Positions 10,409 to 18,477 of a stretch of 64,000 bases of DNA are shown here, piece after piece. A model generated the notes under the pieces. The model searched no databases and was not told the origin of the DNA. It saw only the letters and a program-made list of their open reading frames with translations. A program made the translations under genes and the position numbers. The DNA is taken from positions 124,001 through 188,000 of the forward strand of contig NZ_JAUYHK010000021.1 in the NCBI RefSeq assembly GCF_030690045.1, written 5' to 3'. The stretch's first letter is position 1. Every line of letters starts with the position of its first letter. The stretch is from Thalassospira sp. Its GTDB lineage: Bacteria > Pseudomonadota > Alphaproteobacteria > Rhodospirillales > Thalassospiraceae.

Positions 10409-10426
10409 ATAGAATAAAAATTCTAT
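10409..10426 (+). promoter_or_regulatory. Palindromic operator overlapping the dehydrogenase promoter region
   Basis: Perfect 7-4-7 palindrome ATAGAAT, AAAA, ATTCTAT in the rpiR/dehydrogenase divergent gap, 28 bp before the dehydrogenase ATG. Its TATAGAAT half could itself be a -10 element, so binding would block transcription. Same architecture as the site at 9487-9506 (AGAA-N6-TTCT here, GGAA-N6-TTCC there). Confidence 0.65.
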
Positions 10427-10453
10427 TTTGATCCGGGGAAGGAGTCCAGTGAA

Positions 10454-11572
10454 ATGAACAGCATCGGTATTGGCCTGATCGGCACGGGTTTTATGGGCAA
10501 GGCGCATGCGCTGGCCTTTGGTGCGGTGCGGGCGGTGATGGGGGATGTGCCCGATGTCCGTCTGGAAGTTTTGTGCGATACCCCGTCCGACAAGGCGGCC
10601 CAGATGGCGGCGCAATTTGGCTTTGCGCGGGCGACCGATGACTGGCGCGATCTGGTGTCTGATCCACGGGTTGACATTGTGTCGATCACAACCCCGAACC
10701 AGTTGCATCATGAAATGGCACTGGCGGCGATTGCGGCGGGCAAACATGTTTATTGTGAAAAGCCATTGGCGCTGACCTTGCAACAGGCAACCGAAATGGC
10801 CGATGCGGCGCAAAAGGCCGGGGTGAAAACCATGGTTGGTTATAATTATATTCATAACCCGACCTTTACCCATGCCTGCCGCCTGATTGCCGACGAGGCG
10901 ATTGGCAAGGTCATTCATTTTCGCGGCTGGGTCGATGAGGATTATCAGGCCAATCCCGATCTGGCCTGGACATGGCGCAGCACGCTGGCTGCTGCCGGTC
11001 TGGGCGCGCTGGGCGATATGGGCTGTCATCTGGTGTCGATGGCCTATGGTCTGGTCGGCCCGATCGACAGCCTGATTGCCGATATGCAAACCGTTCATGA
11101 AACCCGCCCGCTGGCCGATGGCAGTGGCCGGGCCAAGGTGGAGAACGAGGATATCGCGACTGCACTTGTCAAATTCGCCGGGGGATTTCAGGGCAGCCTT
11201 TCGACATCGCGTTCCGCCTGGGGCCGCAAAAGCCGGTTGGCGTGGGAGGTGCATGGCACGCAGGGCATGTTATGCTTTGATCAGGAACGCATGAACGAAT
11301 TGCGCCTCTACCAAAACAGCGGCGATCCGGCACAACAGGGCTTTAAAACCATCCTTGCCGGGCCGCAACATCCACCCTATGGCAATTTCTGTCCGGCACC
11401 GGGGCATCAGCTTGGCTTTAATGATCTGAAAGTCATCGAGGCTGCCAGCTTCCTGCGGGCAATTGCCAGCAATGACAAACCTTATCCCGATTTTTCCGCT
11501 GCGCTTGAATTTGAAAAGGTCATTCATGCTGTGGCCGATGCGGCACGCGGCGATAAACGGGTTTTTGTGTGA
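10454..11572 (+). CDS. Gfo/Idh/MocA-family oxidoreductase, probable inositol dehydrogenase
   Basis: NAD(P)-dependent dehydrogenase, 372 residues: Rossmann motif GLIGTGFMGKAHA, the family signature EKPL (about residue 106), catalytic-region motif GDMGCH. Start ATG at 10454 follows GGGGAAGGAG. No other iolG-like gene is present in the window, and this gene is divergent from the iol operon with a matching operator, so it may supply the first oxidation (myo- or scyllo-inositol to inosose). The family has many substrates and this is inference. Confidence 0.85.
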   Translation: MNSIGIGLIGTGFMGKAHALAFGAVRAVMGDVPDVRLEVLCDTPSDKAAQMAAQFGFARATDDWRDLVSDPRVDIVSITTPNQLHHEMALAAIAAGKHVYCEKPLALTLQQATEMADAAQKAGVKTMVGYNYIHNPTFTHACRLIADEAIGKVIHFRGWVDEDYQANPDLAWTWRSTLAAAGLGALGDMGCHLVSMAYGLVGPIDSLIADMQTVHETRPLADGSGRAKVENEDIATALVKFAGGFQGSLSTSRSAWGRKSRLAWEVHGTQGMLCFDQERMNELRLYQNSGDPAQQGFKTILAGPQHPPYGNFCPAPGHQLGFNDLKVIEAASFLRAIASNDKPYPDFSAALEFEKVIHAVADAARGDKRVFV

Positions 11573-11594
11573 TGCTGTGATTGTCTGTCTGCTT

Positions 11595-12293
11595 TCACAT
11601 TTTCTGCGAATACCAAGCGCGGATCAAAAGTGATTGAAAGAACTGTACCGGCATCGGAAAGCCCGCATTGCGCAGAAAATTCTCGATGGTTGCCTTGGGC
11701 AGAACGGACAAATGGGTTTCCATTGACGTTACGACATGTTCCAGACTTGCGTCGGATGCACCTGCGAACCGGTGCATCGCCTTCCATTTTTCCAGAATAT
11801 TCCGAAATTCTGGCGAGGCCATATCGTCACTGATATCGGCATGAATAAGATAACCGCCCTGCGTCAATCTTGCATGCATGCCGGTGTACATCGCCTGTCG
11901 TTCGGCGTCATCGGTCACGAAATGGGTGACCAGAAGGCACAGGATTGCATCAAATTTTTGCTTTTCGTCAATAGAAGCCAGATAGCCATGGGTCAGTTCG
12001 CAACGCGATGTCAGGCCATGTTTTTCGATTTTGTCCCGGCAGGCTTCGAGCATCGAGGTTGATGGATCGATACCTGTGAAACGCCATTTCGGATAAGCTT
12101 CTGCCAGCGAAACGATTTCTGATCCGGTGCCAACACCGACACACAGGATATGAGCATTTTCGGGCAGGTCATTGAGAATCAGGCGGATCAGCAGATGCAG
12201 GTTATTGTTGATGGGGGAGAGTTTTCGATTTCGCTCGTCATAGGTTTCCGATGCCTTGCTGTCAAAAAACTCGGATACGGCCTTGTTCGACAT
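11595..12293 (-). CDS. Class I SAM-dependent methyltransferase
   Basis: About 232 residues from the ATG at 12293 (MSNKAVSEFF); an upstream TTG at 12320 would add nine residues. The SAM-binding motif I is ILCVGVGTGSE, motif II TGIDPS, then AILCLLVTHF. Substrate unknown. Convergent with the dehydrogenase at 10454-11572 and separated from the next gene by a terminator. Codon choice looks less GC-biased than the flanking iol genes, so transfer is possible. Confidence 0.8.
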   Translation of the reverse strand: MSNKAVSEFFDSKASETYDERNRKLSPINNNLHLLIRLILNDLPENAHILCVGVGTGSEIVSLAEAYPKWRFTGIDPSTSMLEACRDKIEKHGLTSRCELTHGYLASIDEKQKFDAILCLLVTHFVTDDAERQAMYTGMHARLTQGGYLIHADISDDMASPEFRNILEKWKAMHRFAGASDASLEHVVTSMETHLSVLPKATIENFLRNAGFPMPVQFFQSLLIRAWYSQKM

Positions 12294-12380
12294 GCCTTTA
12301 AAATTCCCTTTTGCTGTCAAAACGGATTTTAATGCGTAAATTTATCAAGCATCAAATCACAGGAATCTGATTGCAGGCAA

Positions 12381-12407
12381 AGAAAAACCCGCAAATTGAT
12401 GCGGGTT
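12381..12407 (-). terminator. Rho-independent terminator of the SDR/NTF2-like operon
   Basis: An 8-bp stem AACCCGCA (12386-12393) / TGCGGGTT (12400-12407) with a 6-nt loop, followed on the minus strand by TTTTTCTTT. It lies 95 bp beyond the SDR stop. The stem and its upstream flank closely resemble the terminator behind tRNA-Val at 14031-14056. Confidence 0.75.
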
Positions 12408-12501
12408 GGAGGAAAATGATGGCGGATTTCGAGTATTGTTTCTGATTTTCTGAATGCCAGTTAAGATATTGTAATTATGTATAAAATGGCTTTGTGATTT
12501 T

Positions 12502-13272
12502 TTATACCGTGGGAATTGTGCCGCCATCAATCACATATTCCGCGCCATGGATGGATGCTGCCCGATCTGACATCAGGAATGCTGCAAGCTCGGCCACTTC
12601 TTTCGGGAATGCGGGGCGTCCGATGGGGATTCCGCCCAAGCTGTCCATCAAACCTCGCCGTGCCGTTTCAAAATCGCTGCCTTCGCTGGCGGCCAGTCTT
12701 TCCACCATGGCGACCGAGGCCTCGGTTTGTACCCAGCCAGGAGCAATACTGTTCACGCGAATGCCTTTAGGGCCAACTTCCTTGGAAAGTGCTTTGCTGT
12801 AATTGGATAACGCCGCCTTGGCGGCAGCATAGGCCATTGTTGATTCATGTAACGGCAATATGCGCTGGATGGAACTGATATGAATAATCGCACCCTTGCC
12901 TTGCTCCATCATAACGGGCAGCAAGGCGCGATCAAGCCTGACGGCGGGCATAAGGTTCTGATCAATGGCTCTGCGCCATTCTTCATCGCTTAACACAGCA
13001 AAGCCACCTGCGGGTGTGGAACTGCCTCCGACGACATGTACGATGCCGTCGATGTCACCCCAGTGCTCCATGACAGTGGCAACCAAGGCATTGCATCCAT
13101 CCGGCGTGCTGACATCGGCCTGTGCATAAAAAACAGAAGCCAGCTTGTTGGACGGCTCGGCGCGGGCGGACGTGATGACATGCGCGCCTGCTGCGGCAAA
13201 ATGGTTTACAATTGCTGCGCCGATGCCTTTTGTGCCGCCTGTCACAAGAAATCGTTTTCCCTTGAATTCCAT
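12502..13272 (-). CDS. SDR-family oxidoreductase
   Basis: Classical short-chain dehydrogenase, 256 residues: TGGTKGIG cofactor motif near residue 11, catalytic Ser (ISSIQR), YAAAKAALS Tyr/Lys motif, and PGWVQTE. Substrate not identifiable. Starts one base inside the stop of the NTF2-like gene (TAATG), so the two are co-translated; both lie divergent to an HxlR regulator that probably controls them. Confidence 0.88.
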   Translation of the reverse strand: MEFKGKRFLVTGGTKGIGAAIVNHFAAAGAHVITSARAEPSNKLASVFYAQADVSTPDGCNALVATVMEHWGDIDGIVHVVGGSSTPAGGFAVLSDEEWRRAIDQNLMPAVRLDRALLPVMMEQGKGAIIHISSIQRILPLHESTMAYAAAKAALSNYSKALSKEVGPKGIRVNSIAPGWVQTEASVAMVERLAASEGSDFETARRGLMDSLGGIPIGRPAFPKEVAELAAFLMSDRAASIHGAEYVIDGGTIPTV

Positions 13273-13595
13273 TATCCAATCTCCAGCGCGCTGATTTTAT
13301 CGTCCAGCAGTGTAAACCGGAATGTCAAATTCACAGGGCTTCCTGGAAACGTACCGGAAACTTCCACCCCTGCATCCGCTCCGCCATTGGTTTGATCCCA
13401 GCTTTTGACAACATGCATGCAATTGTATTTTTTGTTCACGCCGCGATTCCAAATCGCAATATTCTCATGCCCCTGATGAATACTGTTTTCATCTTTGACT
13501 TGGGCATCCGGTGTAAAACAGGCCACGAATGCGTCAACGTTCTGCGTGTTTGCGGCATCAAAGTAAGCGACGAGAACGGGGGGTAAATTCTGCAT
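13272..13595 (-). CDS. NTF2-like (SnoaL/DUF4440-type) protein
   Basis: Small protein of 107 residues from the ATG at 13595 (MQNLPPVLVAYFDAAN); a start at 13613 is also possible. The pattern AYFDAANTQNVDAFVACFTPDAQV is typical of SnoaL-like cone-shaped domains, which include isomerases, dehydratases and orphan ligand-binding proteins. Coupled to the SDR gene. Exact activity unknown. Confidence 0.8.
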   Translation of the reverse strand: MQNLPPVLVAYFDAANTQNVDAFVACFTPDAQVKDENSIHQGHENIAIWNRGVNKKYNCMHVVKSWDQTNGGADAGVEVSGTFPGSPVNLTFRFTLLDDKISALEIG

Positions 13596-13653
13596 AGTTG
13601 ATAGTATCCTCATTTAAATTGCTTTCCCCCGATAATGATTTTATGCTCACTAA

Positions 13654-14034
13654 ATGACAAGTACACACAAAAAAGTAAGTATAGAAAAAACCGGCAATCA
13701 TGAAAAACACACGCCCGTAACAGCAGCGGTGGGCGTCGATGAGGCGCTGAAAGTGCTGGAAGGAAAATGGAAGCTGTTTATCCTTTTCCATCTATTCGAT
13801 AAGCAAATAATGCGGTTTTCAGATTTGGAACGCGCAATTCCGGCTATTACGCAAAAAATGCTGACCCAGCAGCTGCGCCAGCTGGAGGCCGATGGACTTG
13901 TACATCGTACCGTGTATCCTGAAGTGCCGCCGCGGGTGGAATACCGCCTGACGGAATGGGGATTGGCCTTGTGCCCCACGCTGGATTCTCTTTTGACATG
14001 GGCAGAACAAAAGCCGGGAATCACGGCAAATTAA
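13654..14034 (+). CDS. HxlR-family winged-helix regulator
   Basis: The 126-residue protein has the HxlR core VLEGKWKLFILFHL, the recognition helix region AITQKMLTQQLRQLEADGLV and the wing PPRVEYRLTEWG. The N-terminal cysteine often used for redox sensing in this family is absent; the only Cys is near the C-terminus. Divergent from the NTF2-like/SDR pair with a 58-bp shared gap, so it likely regulates them. Its stop codon overlaps the tRNA-Val terminator on the other strand. Confidence 0.88.
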   Translation: MTSTHKKVSIEKTGNHEKHTPVTAAVGVDEALKVLEGKWKLFILFHLFDKQIMRFSDLERAIPAITQKMLTQQLRQLEADGLVHRTVYPEVPPRVEYRLTEWGLALCPTLDSLLTWAEQKPGITAN

Positions 14035-14056
14035 AACCCGCCACACGGGGCGGGTT
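14031..14056 (-). terminator. Terminator of tRNA-Val
   Basis: An 8-bp stem AACCCGCC (14035-14042) / GGCGGGTT (14049-14056) begins 9 bp after the tRNA CCA end and is followed on the minus strand by TTTTAA. Confidence 0.75.
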
Positions 14057-14064
14057 GGGGAAAA

Positions 14065-14141
14065 TGGTGGGCGTAACAAGATTCGAACTTGTGACCTCTC
14101 CCGTGTGAAGGGAACGCTCTAACCAGCTGAGCTATACGCCC
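14065..14141 (-). tRNA. tRNA-Val(CAC)
   Basis: The minus strand folds as a standard cloverleaf of 77 nt including encoded CCA: acceptor GGGCGTA / TACGCCC, D arm AGCTCAGCTGGTTAGAGC, anticodon loop TTCACAC giving anticodon CAC for GUG codons, T arm with GTTCGAATC. The accessory gene patch begins immediately beyond its 3' end. Confidence 0.95.
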
Positions 14142-14229
14142 GATGCCCGCACGATTTGGTGCCCGGCGATGGCGATATGGGATATCGCCAGTCGGTAGCG
14201 CGGGGTTATAAGGGCGCACCCAAGGGGTG

Positions 14230-14913
14230 TCAAGCCGCCTTTTGCGTCAATTTGGCAAGGGCCGCAGGCAGGGTGGCGAAGTCGGTCAGGACCGCATCGG
14301 CCCCCAGCGATTTTGCCCGAGCATCTTCCACCTCGAACGCCACGGCGATGGCGGCAATCCCGGCATCGCGGGCGGCATCGACATCATTGGCATGGTCGCC
14401 AACCATCACGGCCACATCGCCACTGGCCGGGTTATGACCCATCGCGGCAAGGGCAAAGCGCAAATGCCCGCCATCGGGTTTCTTGACAGAGGCGGCATCC
14501 CCCCCGGCAACAGTTACAAACAGATCGCGAATGCCAAGTTTTGCCAGAATGCGTTCGCAAGGTTCGGTCGGCTTGTTGGATGCCAGGCCAATATTCCAGC
14601 CCGTCTGGTGCAAAAGGCGCAAGGTGTCCGCCACCCCGTCATAAAGCCGGGTGCGGGCATAGTCGGTATCCTTGTAATCGGCCAGAAACTGATCGCAAGC
14701 CGCTTCAAAATCATCCTTGGGCAGGGTGACATTGCGTGCCGCAAGGGCGCGGCGTGTCAGCATTCGCACCCCGTCACCCAGCATGGCTTCGAGTGCCGGG
14801 CGATCAATGGCGGCAAGATTCTGACGGGCGAGGACTTTGTTCATCGCAAAAACCAGATCCTCGACGCCATCAATCAGTGTGCCGTCAAGATCAAACAGAA
14901 TGAATTTTGCCAT
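14230..14913 (-). CDS. gph: Phosphoglycolate phosphatase (HAD family)
   Basis: Hydrolyses 2-phosphoglycolate formed in DNA repair or photorespiration-like reactions. The 227-residue protein has HAD motif I DLDGTLIDG (nucleophile Asp9), motif II LASNKP, motif III Lys in VKKPDGG and motif IV GDHANDV. Divergent from glmU. Other HAD sugar phosphatases are hard to exclude by eye, but length and cap region fit Gph. Confidence 0.85.
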   Translation of the reverse strand: MAKFILFDLDGTLIDGVEDLVFAMNKVLARQNLAAIDRPALEAMLGDGVRMLTRRALAARNVTLPKDDFEAACDQFLADYKDTDYARTRLYDGVADTLRLLHQTGWNIGLASNKPTEPCERILAKLGIRDLFVTVAGGDAASVKKPDGGHLRFALAAMGHNPASGDVAVMVGDHANDVDAARDAGIAAIAVAFEVEDARAKSLGADAVLTDFATLPAALAKLTQKAA

Positions 14914-14975
14914 GATGCCGTCCTTGTGTCGCAGGCGGGATTGAATTTATCGGACCTTAACCGATTATCGGCGAT

Positions 14976-15010
14976 TAACAAACGGTAACATACGCTAACA
15001 TCAGGTAACA
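14976..15010. repeat. Four phased TAACA direct repeats in the gph/glmU divergent gap
   Basis: TAACA occurs at 14976, 14986, 14996 and 15006, exactly 10 bp apart; three copies read (G/C)GTAACA or CGCTAACA. Helically phased direct repeats of GTAACA-like half-sites resemble sites for OmpR-family response regulators. They lie 63 bp from gph and 102 bp from glmU. The repeat is directly seen; the function is inferred. Confidence 0.6.
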
Positions 15011-15111
15011 AAACGTGATTCTTTGGGGGCTTTTGCGCTGCGATCTTTTGGGTTAGGAGTGCAGTCAAAGGTAATATCCCGTAAATCTTCGGGACGATTA
15101 AGGGAAGTCAG

Positions 15112-16467
15112 ATGTCGCGACCGCTAAGTGTTGTTGTTCTTGCCGCCGGTATGGGCACGCGGATGAAAAGCGATTTGCCCAAAGTCATGCATAAAGTGGC
15201 GGGCAAGCCGATGGTCAATCATGTGATTGATGCGGCAGAGACCCTTGCGGCGCAACAAACCCTTGTGGTGGTCGGGCCGGATATGGATGCCCTGAAGGCG
15301 GCGGTTGCCCCTCATCCGACATTTGAGCAAACCGACCGCCTGGGCACGGCGCACGCGGTTCTGGCGGCAAAGCCCGCCTTGGAAAAGGCTCAGGAAACCG
15401 GTGGCAATATGATTGTGCTGTATGGTGACAGCCCGCTTTTCACCCGTACAACCTTGCAGCGTTTGATTGCGGCGCGGGAAGACGGCGATTGTAGCGTTGC
15501 TGTTCTGGGATTCCGAGCGTTGGACCCGACCGGTTACGGGCGGCTGGTGATTGATTCGGTCAGCGGCGATCTGACCGAAATCGTCGAGGAAAAAGAATGC
15601 GATGAAGCTCAAAAGCGCATCAATTTTTGCAATTCCGGCGTGATGTGTTTTGCTGCCCGCGATGTGATTGCGATCCTTGAGGCTATCGGCAATGACAATG
15701 CCAAGGGCGAATATTACCTGACCGATGCGGTGGCGGTGGCGCGGACCTGCGGCGGGCGGTGTGTTGCGATTGCGGTGGATGAACAGGAAACGCTGGGGGT
15801 GAATTCCCGCCAGCAACTGGCCGATGCCGAAGCCATCATGCAGGACCGGTTACGCGCGCGGGTGATGGAAAACGGGGCCACCCTGATTGATCCGACATCG
15901 GTGTTTTTATCGGCCGATACCCGGCTGGGCCGCGATGTGGTGGTTGAACCGCACGTGGTGTTCGGGCCGGGGGTGGTTGTTGGCGATCATGTGAAGATCA
16001 AGGCGTTCAGCCATCTGGAAAGCTGTGTTGTCGCGGCAAATGCCGATATCGGGCCATATGCCCGTCTGCGGCCGGGGGCTGATATTGGCCCGGCGGCGCG
16101 GATCGGTAATTTTGTTGAAATCAAAAACGCTGTGGTCGAAGCCGGGGCCAAGGTCAATCATCTCAGCTATATCGGCGATGCCAGAATCGGGGCGGATGCC
16201 AATATCGGGGCGGGCACCATTACCTGCAATTATAATGGTTTTTTGAAAAGTCACACTGATATCGGGGCCGGGGCGTTTATTGGCTCCAATTCTGCACTGG
16301 TTGCACCCGTCACCATTGGCGATGGCGCGATTGTCGCGGCGGGCAGCACGATCAGCGGGGTAGTGGCATCTGATGCCCTGGTGATGGAACGTGCGCCACA
16401 AATTGAAAAACCCGGATGGGCGGCCCGTTTCCGGGCGAAAATGAAGGCCCTGAAAGCCAAAAAATAA
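15112..16467 (+). CDS. glmU: Bifunctional GlcNAc-1-P uridyltransferase / GlcN-1-P acetyltransferase
   Basis: Makes UDP-GlcNAc for peptidoglycan and LPS in two steps. N-terminal nucleotidyltransferase domain with LAAGMGTRMKSDLPKVMH, C-terminal left-handed beta-helix of hexapeptide repeats from about residue 250, including the acetyltransferase region NYNGFLKSHT. Full length at 451 residues. Followed closely by glmS, the first enzyme of the same pathway. Confidence 0.97.
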   Translation: MSRPLSVVVLAAGMGTRMKSDLPKVMHKVAGKPMVNHVIDAAETLAAQQTLVVVGPDMDALKAAVAPHPTFEQTDRLGTAHAVLAAKPALEKAQETGGNMIVLYGDSPLFTRTTLQRLIAAREDGDCSVAVLGFRALDPTGYGRLVIDSVSGDLTEIVEEKECDEAQKRINFCNSGVMCFAARDVIAILEAIGNDNAKGEYYLTDAVAVARTCGGRCVAIAVDEQETLGVNSRQQLADAEAIMQDRLRARVMENGATLIDPTSVFLSADTRLGRDVVVEPHVVFGPGVVVGDHVKIKAFSHLESCVVAANADIGPYARLRPGADIGPAARIGNFVEIKNAVVEAGAKVNHLSYIGDARIGADANIGAGTITCNYNGFLKSHTDIGAGAFIGSNSALVAPVTIGDGAIVAAGSTISGVVASDALVMERAPQIEKPGWAARFRAKMKALKAKK

Positions 16468-16520
16468 CAGGATGCATAAAGGATTTTGCATCGGAATATT
16501 CATCGGGAAAGACGGAACAT

Positions 16521-18344
16521 ATGTGCGGCATTATCGGAATTATCGGCAAGAACAGTGTCAGCGAACGCATTTATGAAGGGCTGAAACGCCTTGAATATCG
16601 CGGATATGATTCCGCCGGGATCGCCACACTGGTCAATGGCCATATCGACCGCCGCCGCGCCGAAGGCAAGCTGGTCAATCTTGGCATCCGTCTGGGGGAA
16701 CAGCCGCTGGCAGGGGATGTCGGTATTGGTCATACCCGCTGGGCCACCCACGGCGTTCCAACCGAAAACAACGCCCATCCCCACACCGATGGCAAGGTTG
16801 CCGTGGTCCATAACGGCATCATTGAAAATTTTCAAATTCTCAAGGCCGAACTGACGGCCAAGGGCCGCACATTTGCCACCGATACCGATACCGAAGTGGT
16901 GGTGCATCTGGTGTCCGATTTCATTGATCAGGGCAAATCGCCGCGTGATGCCGTTGCCGCCACCCTGCACCGGATCGAGGGGGCCTTTGCCCTTGTGATC
17001 ATGGTGGCCGGGGAACATGACGTGCTGTTTGGCGCACGTCGGGGCACGCCGCTTGCCGTCGGTCTGGGCGAGGGGGAAATGTATTTGGGATCGGATGCGA
17101 TGGCCCTGTCGCATCTGACCAACAAACTGATTTATCTGGAAGAAGGCGATTGGGTGGAACTGCGCCGCGATGGCGTGCAGGTCCGCGATGAACGTGACAA
17201 TGATGTGACCCGCGCAACCAAATTGTCCGCCGTGTCAGGGGCGATGATGGGCAAGGGCAATTACAATCATTTCATGCAAAAGGAAATTTTTGAACAGCCT
17301 GCGGTGATTGGCGATACCCTGCATTCCTTCATCAATCCGGCAACCCGAACCATCAAACTGCCCGATATGCCGTTTTCCTTTGCCGATGCGTCGCGCTTGA
17401 CGATTGTGGCCTGTGGCACGTCCTTTTATGCCGGTCTGGTCGCCAAACACTGGATCGAACGTTATGCCGGGTTGGGGGTTGATGTGGATGTGGCATCGGA
17501 ATTCCGCTATCGCCGCCCGCCGATGGCACAGGGCGGGGTGGCGCTGTTTATTTCACAGTCTGGCGAAACCCTTGATACCCTCGAAGCCTTGCGCTACGCC
17601 AAATCCAAAGGCCAGAAAATTGTTTCCATCGTCAATGTCACCGAAAGCACGATTGCGCGTGAAAGCGATGTGGTGCTTCTGACCTGTGCCGGACCGGAAA
17701 TAGGCGTTGCCTCGACCAAGGCCTTTACCACGCAATTAACCGTTCTGGCGTGTCTGGCCGTTACCATCGGGCGCGATAACGGCACGCTGTCAAAGGATGA
17801 AGAATCCGCCATCGTCAATGCCCTGACCGAAATCCCCAAACATGCCGCCGAGGTCCTGCATCATGATGATGCGATCCGCGAACTGGCGATCAATATTGCC
17901 GATGCCCGTGATGTGCTGTTTCTCGGGCGCGGGCTTGGCTATCCGATTGCGATGGAAGGGGCGCTCAAGCTCAAGGAAATTTCCTATATCCATGCCGAAG
18001 GCTATGCCGCTGGCGAGATGAAACACGGGCCGATTGCCCTGATTGACCAATCGGTGCCGATCATTGTGATTGCGCCGTCCGATGAATTGTTTGAAAAAAC
18101 CGCATCGAACATGCAGGAAGCGGCCGCACGCGGCGGGCGGGTGATTTTCCTGTCGGATGCCGAAGGACTTGCGAAGCTGGGCGATATGGCATCGGCCACC
18201 ATCGAATTGCCGAAAGTCGCCGATTTTGTCGCCCCGATCCTTTATACCATCCCGGTGCAGATGCTGGCCTATCACGTTGCGGTGCATAAGGGCACCGATG
18301 TTGACCAGCCGCGCAATCTTGCGAAATCGGTGACGGTGGAATAA
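16521..18344 (+). CDS. glmS: Glutamine--fructose-6-phosphate aminotransferase (isomerizing)
   Basis: Produces glucosamine-6-phosphate from fructose-6-phosphate and glutamine. The true start is the ATG at 16521, giving MCGIIGIIG, whose Cys becomes the N-terminal nucleophile after Met removal; upstream in-frame codons would bury it. 607 residues: class II glutaminase (about 1-220), two SIS domains (CGTSFYAGLV; LGRGLGYPIAMEGALKLKE) and the conserved C-terminus KSVTVE. No glmS ribozyme is apparent in the 53-bp gap after glmU. Confidence 0.97.
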   Translation: MCGIIGIIGKNSVSERIYEGLKRLEYRGYDSAGIATLVNGHIDRRRAEGKLVNLGIRLGEQPLAGDVGIGHTRWATHGVPTENNAHPHTDGKVAVVHNGIIENFQILKAELTAKGRTFATDTDTEVVVHLVSDFIDQGKSPRDAVAATLHRIEGAFALVIMVAGEHDVLFGARRGTPLAVGLGEGEMYLGSDAMALSHLTNKLIYLEEGDWVELRRDGVQVRDERDNDVTRATKLSAVSGAMMGKGNYNHFMQKEIFEQPAVIGDTLHSFINPATRTIKLPDMPFSFADASRLTIVACGTSFYAGLVAKHWIERYAGLGVDVDVASEFRYRRPPMAQGGVALFISQSGETLDTLEALRYAKSKGQKIVSIVNVTESTIARESDVVLLTCAGPEIGVASTKAFTTQLTVLACLAVTIGRDNGTLSKDEESAIVNALTEIPKHAAEVLHHDDAIRELAINIADARDVLFLGRGLGYPIAMEGALKLKEISYIHAEGYAAGEMKHGPIALIDQSVPIIVIAPSDELFEKTASNMQEAAARGGRVIFLSDAEGLAKLGDMASATIELPKVADFVAPILYTIPVQMLAYHVAVHKGTDVDQPRNLAKSVTVE

Positions 18345-18381
18345 GCCGGTTTCAGGACGGGACAAGTATAGCCATAAAGGC

Positions 18382-18414
18382 AGGGTCGCATAAATCGCAT
18401 GCGGCCCTTTCCTT
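18382..18414 (+). terminator. Probable glmS terminator
   Basis: A 10-bp stem AGGGTCGCAT (18382-18391) / ATGCGGCCCT (18399-18408) with one G-T pair and a 7-nt loop, followed by TTTCCTT, 38 bp after the glmS stop. Confidence 0.6.
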
Positions 18415-18442
18415 ATCCGGAAGAAGGCGCGGAAATTAATGA

Positions 18443-18460
18443 TTGCATAGCTAACTAAAT
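18443..18460 (+). promoter_or_regulatory. Putative MarR operator, copy 1
   Basis: TTGCATAGCTAACTAAAT lies 17 bp before the marR-type gene and recurs with one difference before the next gene (18916-18933). The core TAGCTA is palindromic and TTGCATAGCTAA resembles the SlyA-type consensus TTAGCAAGCTAA. Autoregulation is inferred. Confidence 0.65.
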
Positions 18461-18477
18461 CTGGATATGGTTCCCCG

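Noticed and set aside
10325-11254. Open frame antisense to the Gfo/Idh/MocA dehydrogenase (309 codons)
   Set aside because: The plus-strand gene has clear Rossmann and EKPL motifs; the antisense product has none.
12294-12320. TTG start for the methyltransferase
   Set aside because: Possible, but the ATG at 12293 is favoured; nine extra residues carry no recognisable motif.
16468-16520. glmS ribozyme or riboswitch
   Set aside because: The gap is only 53 bp and shows just a weak 6-bp hairpin.
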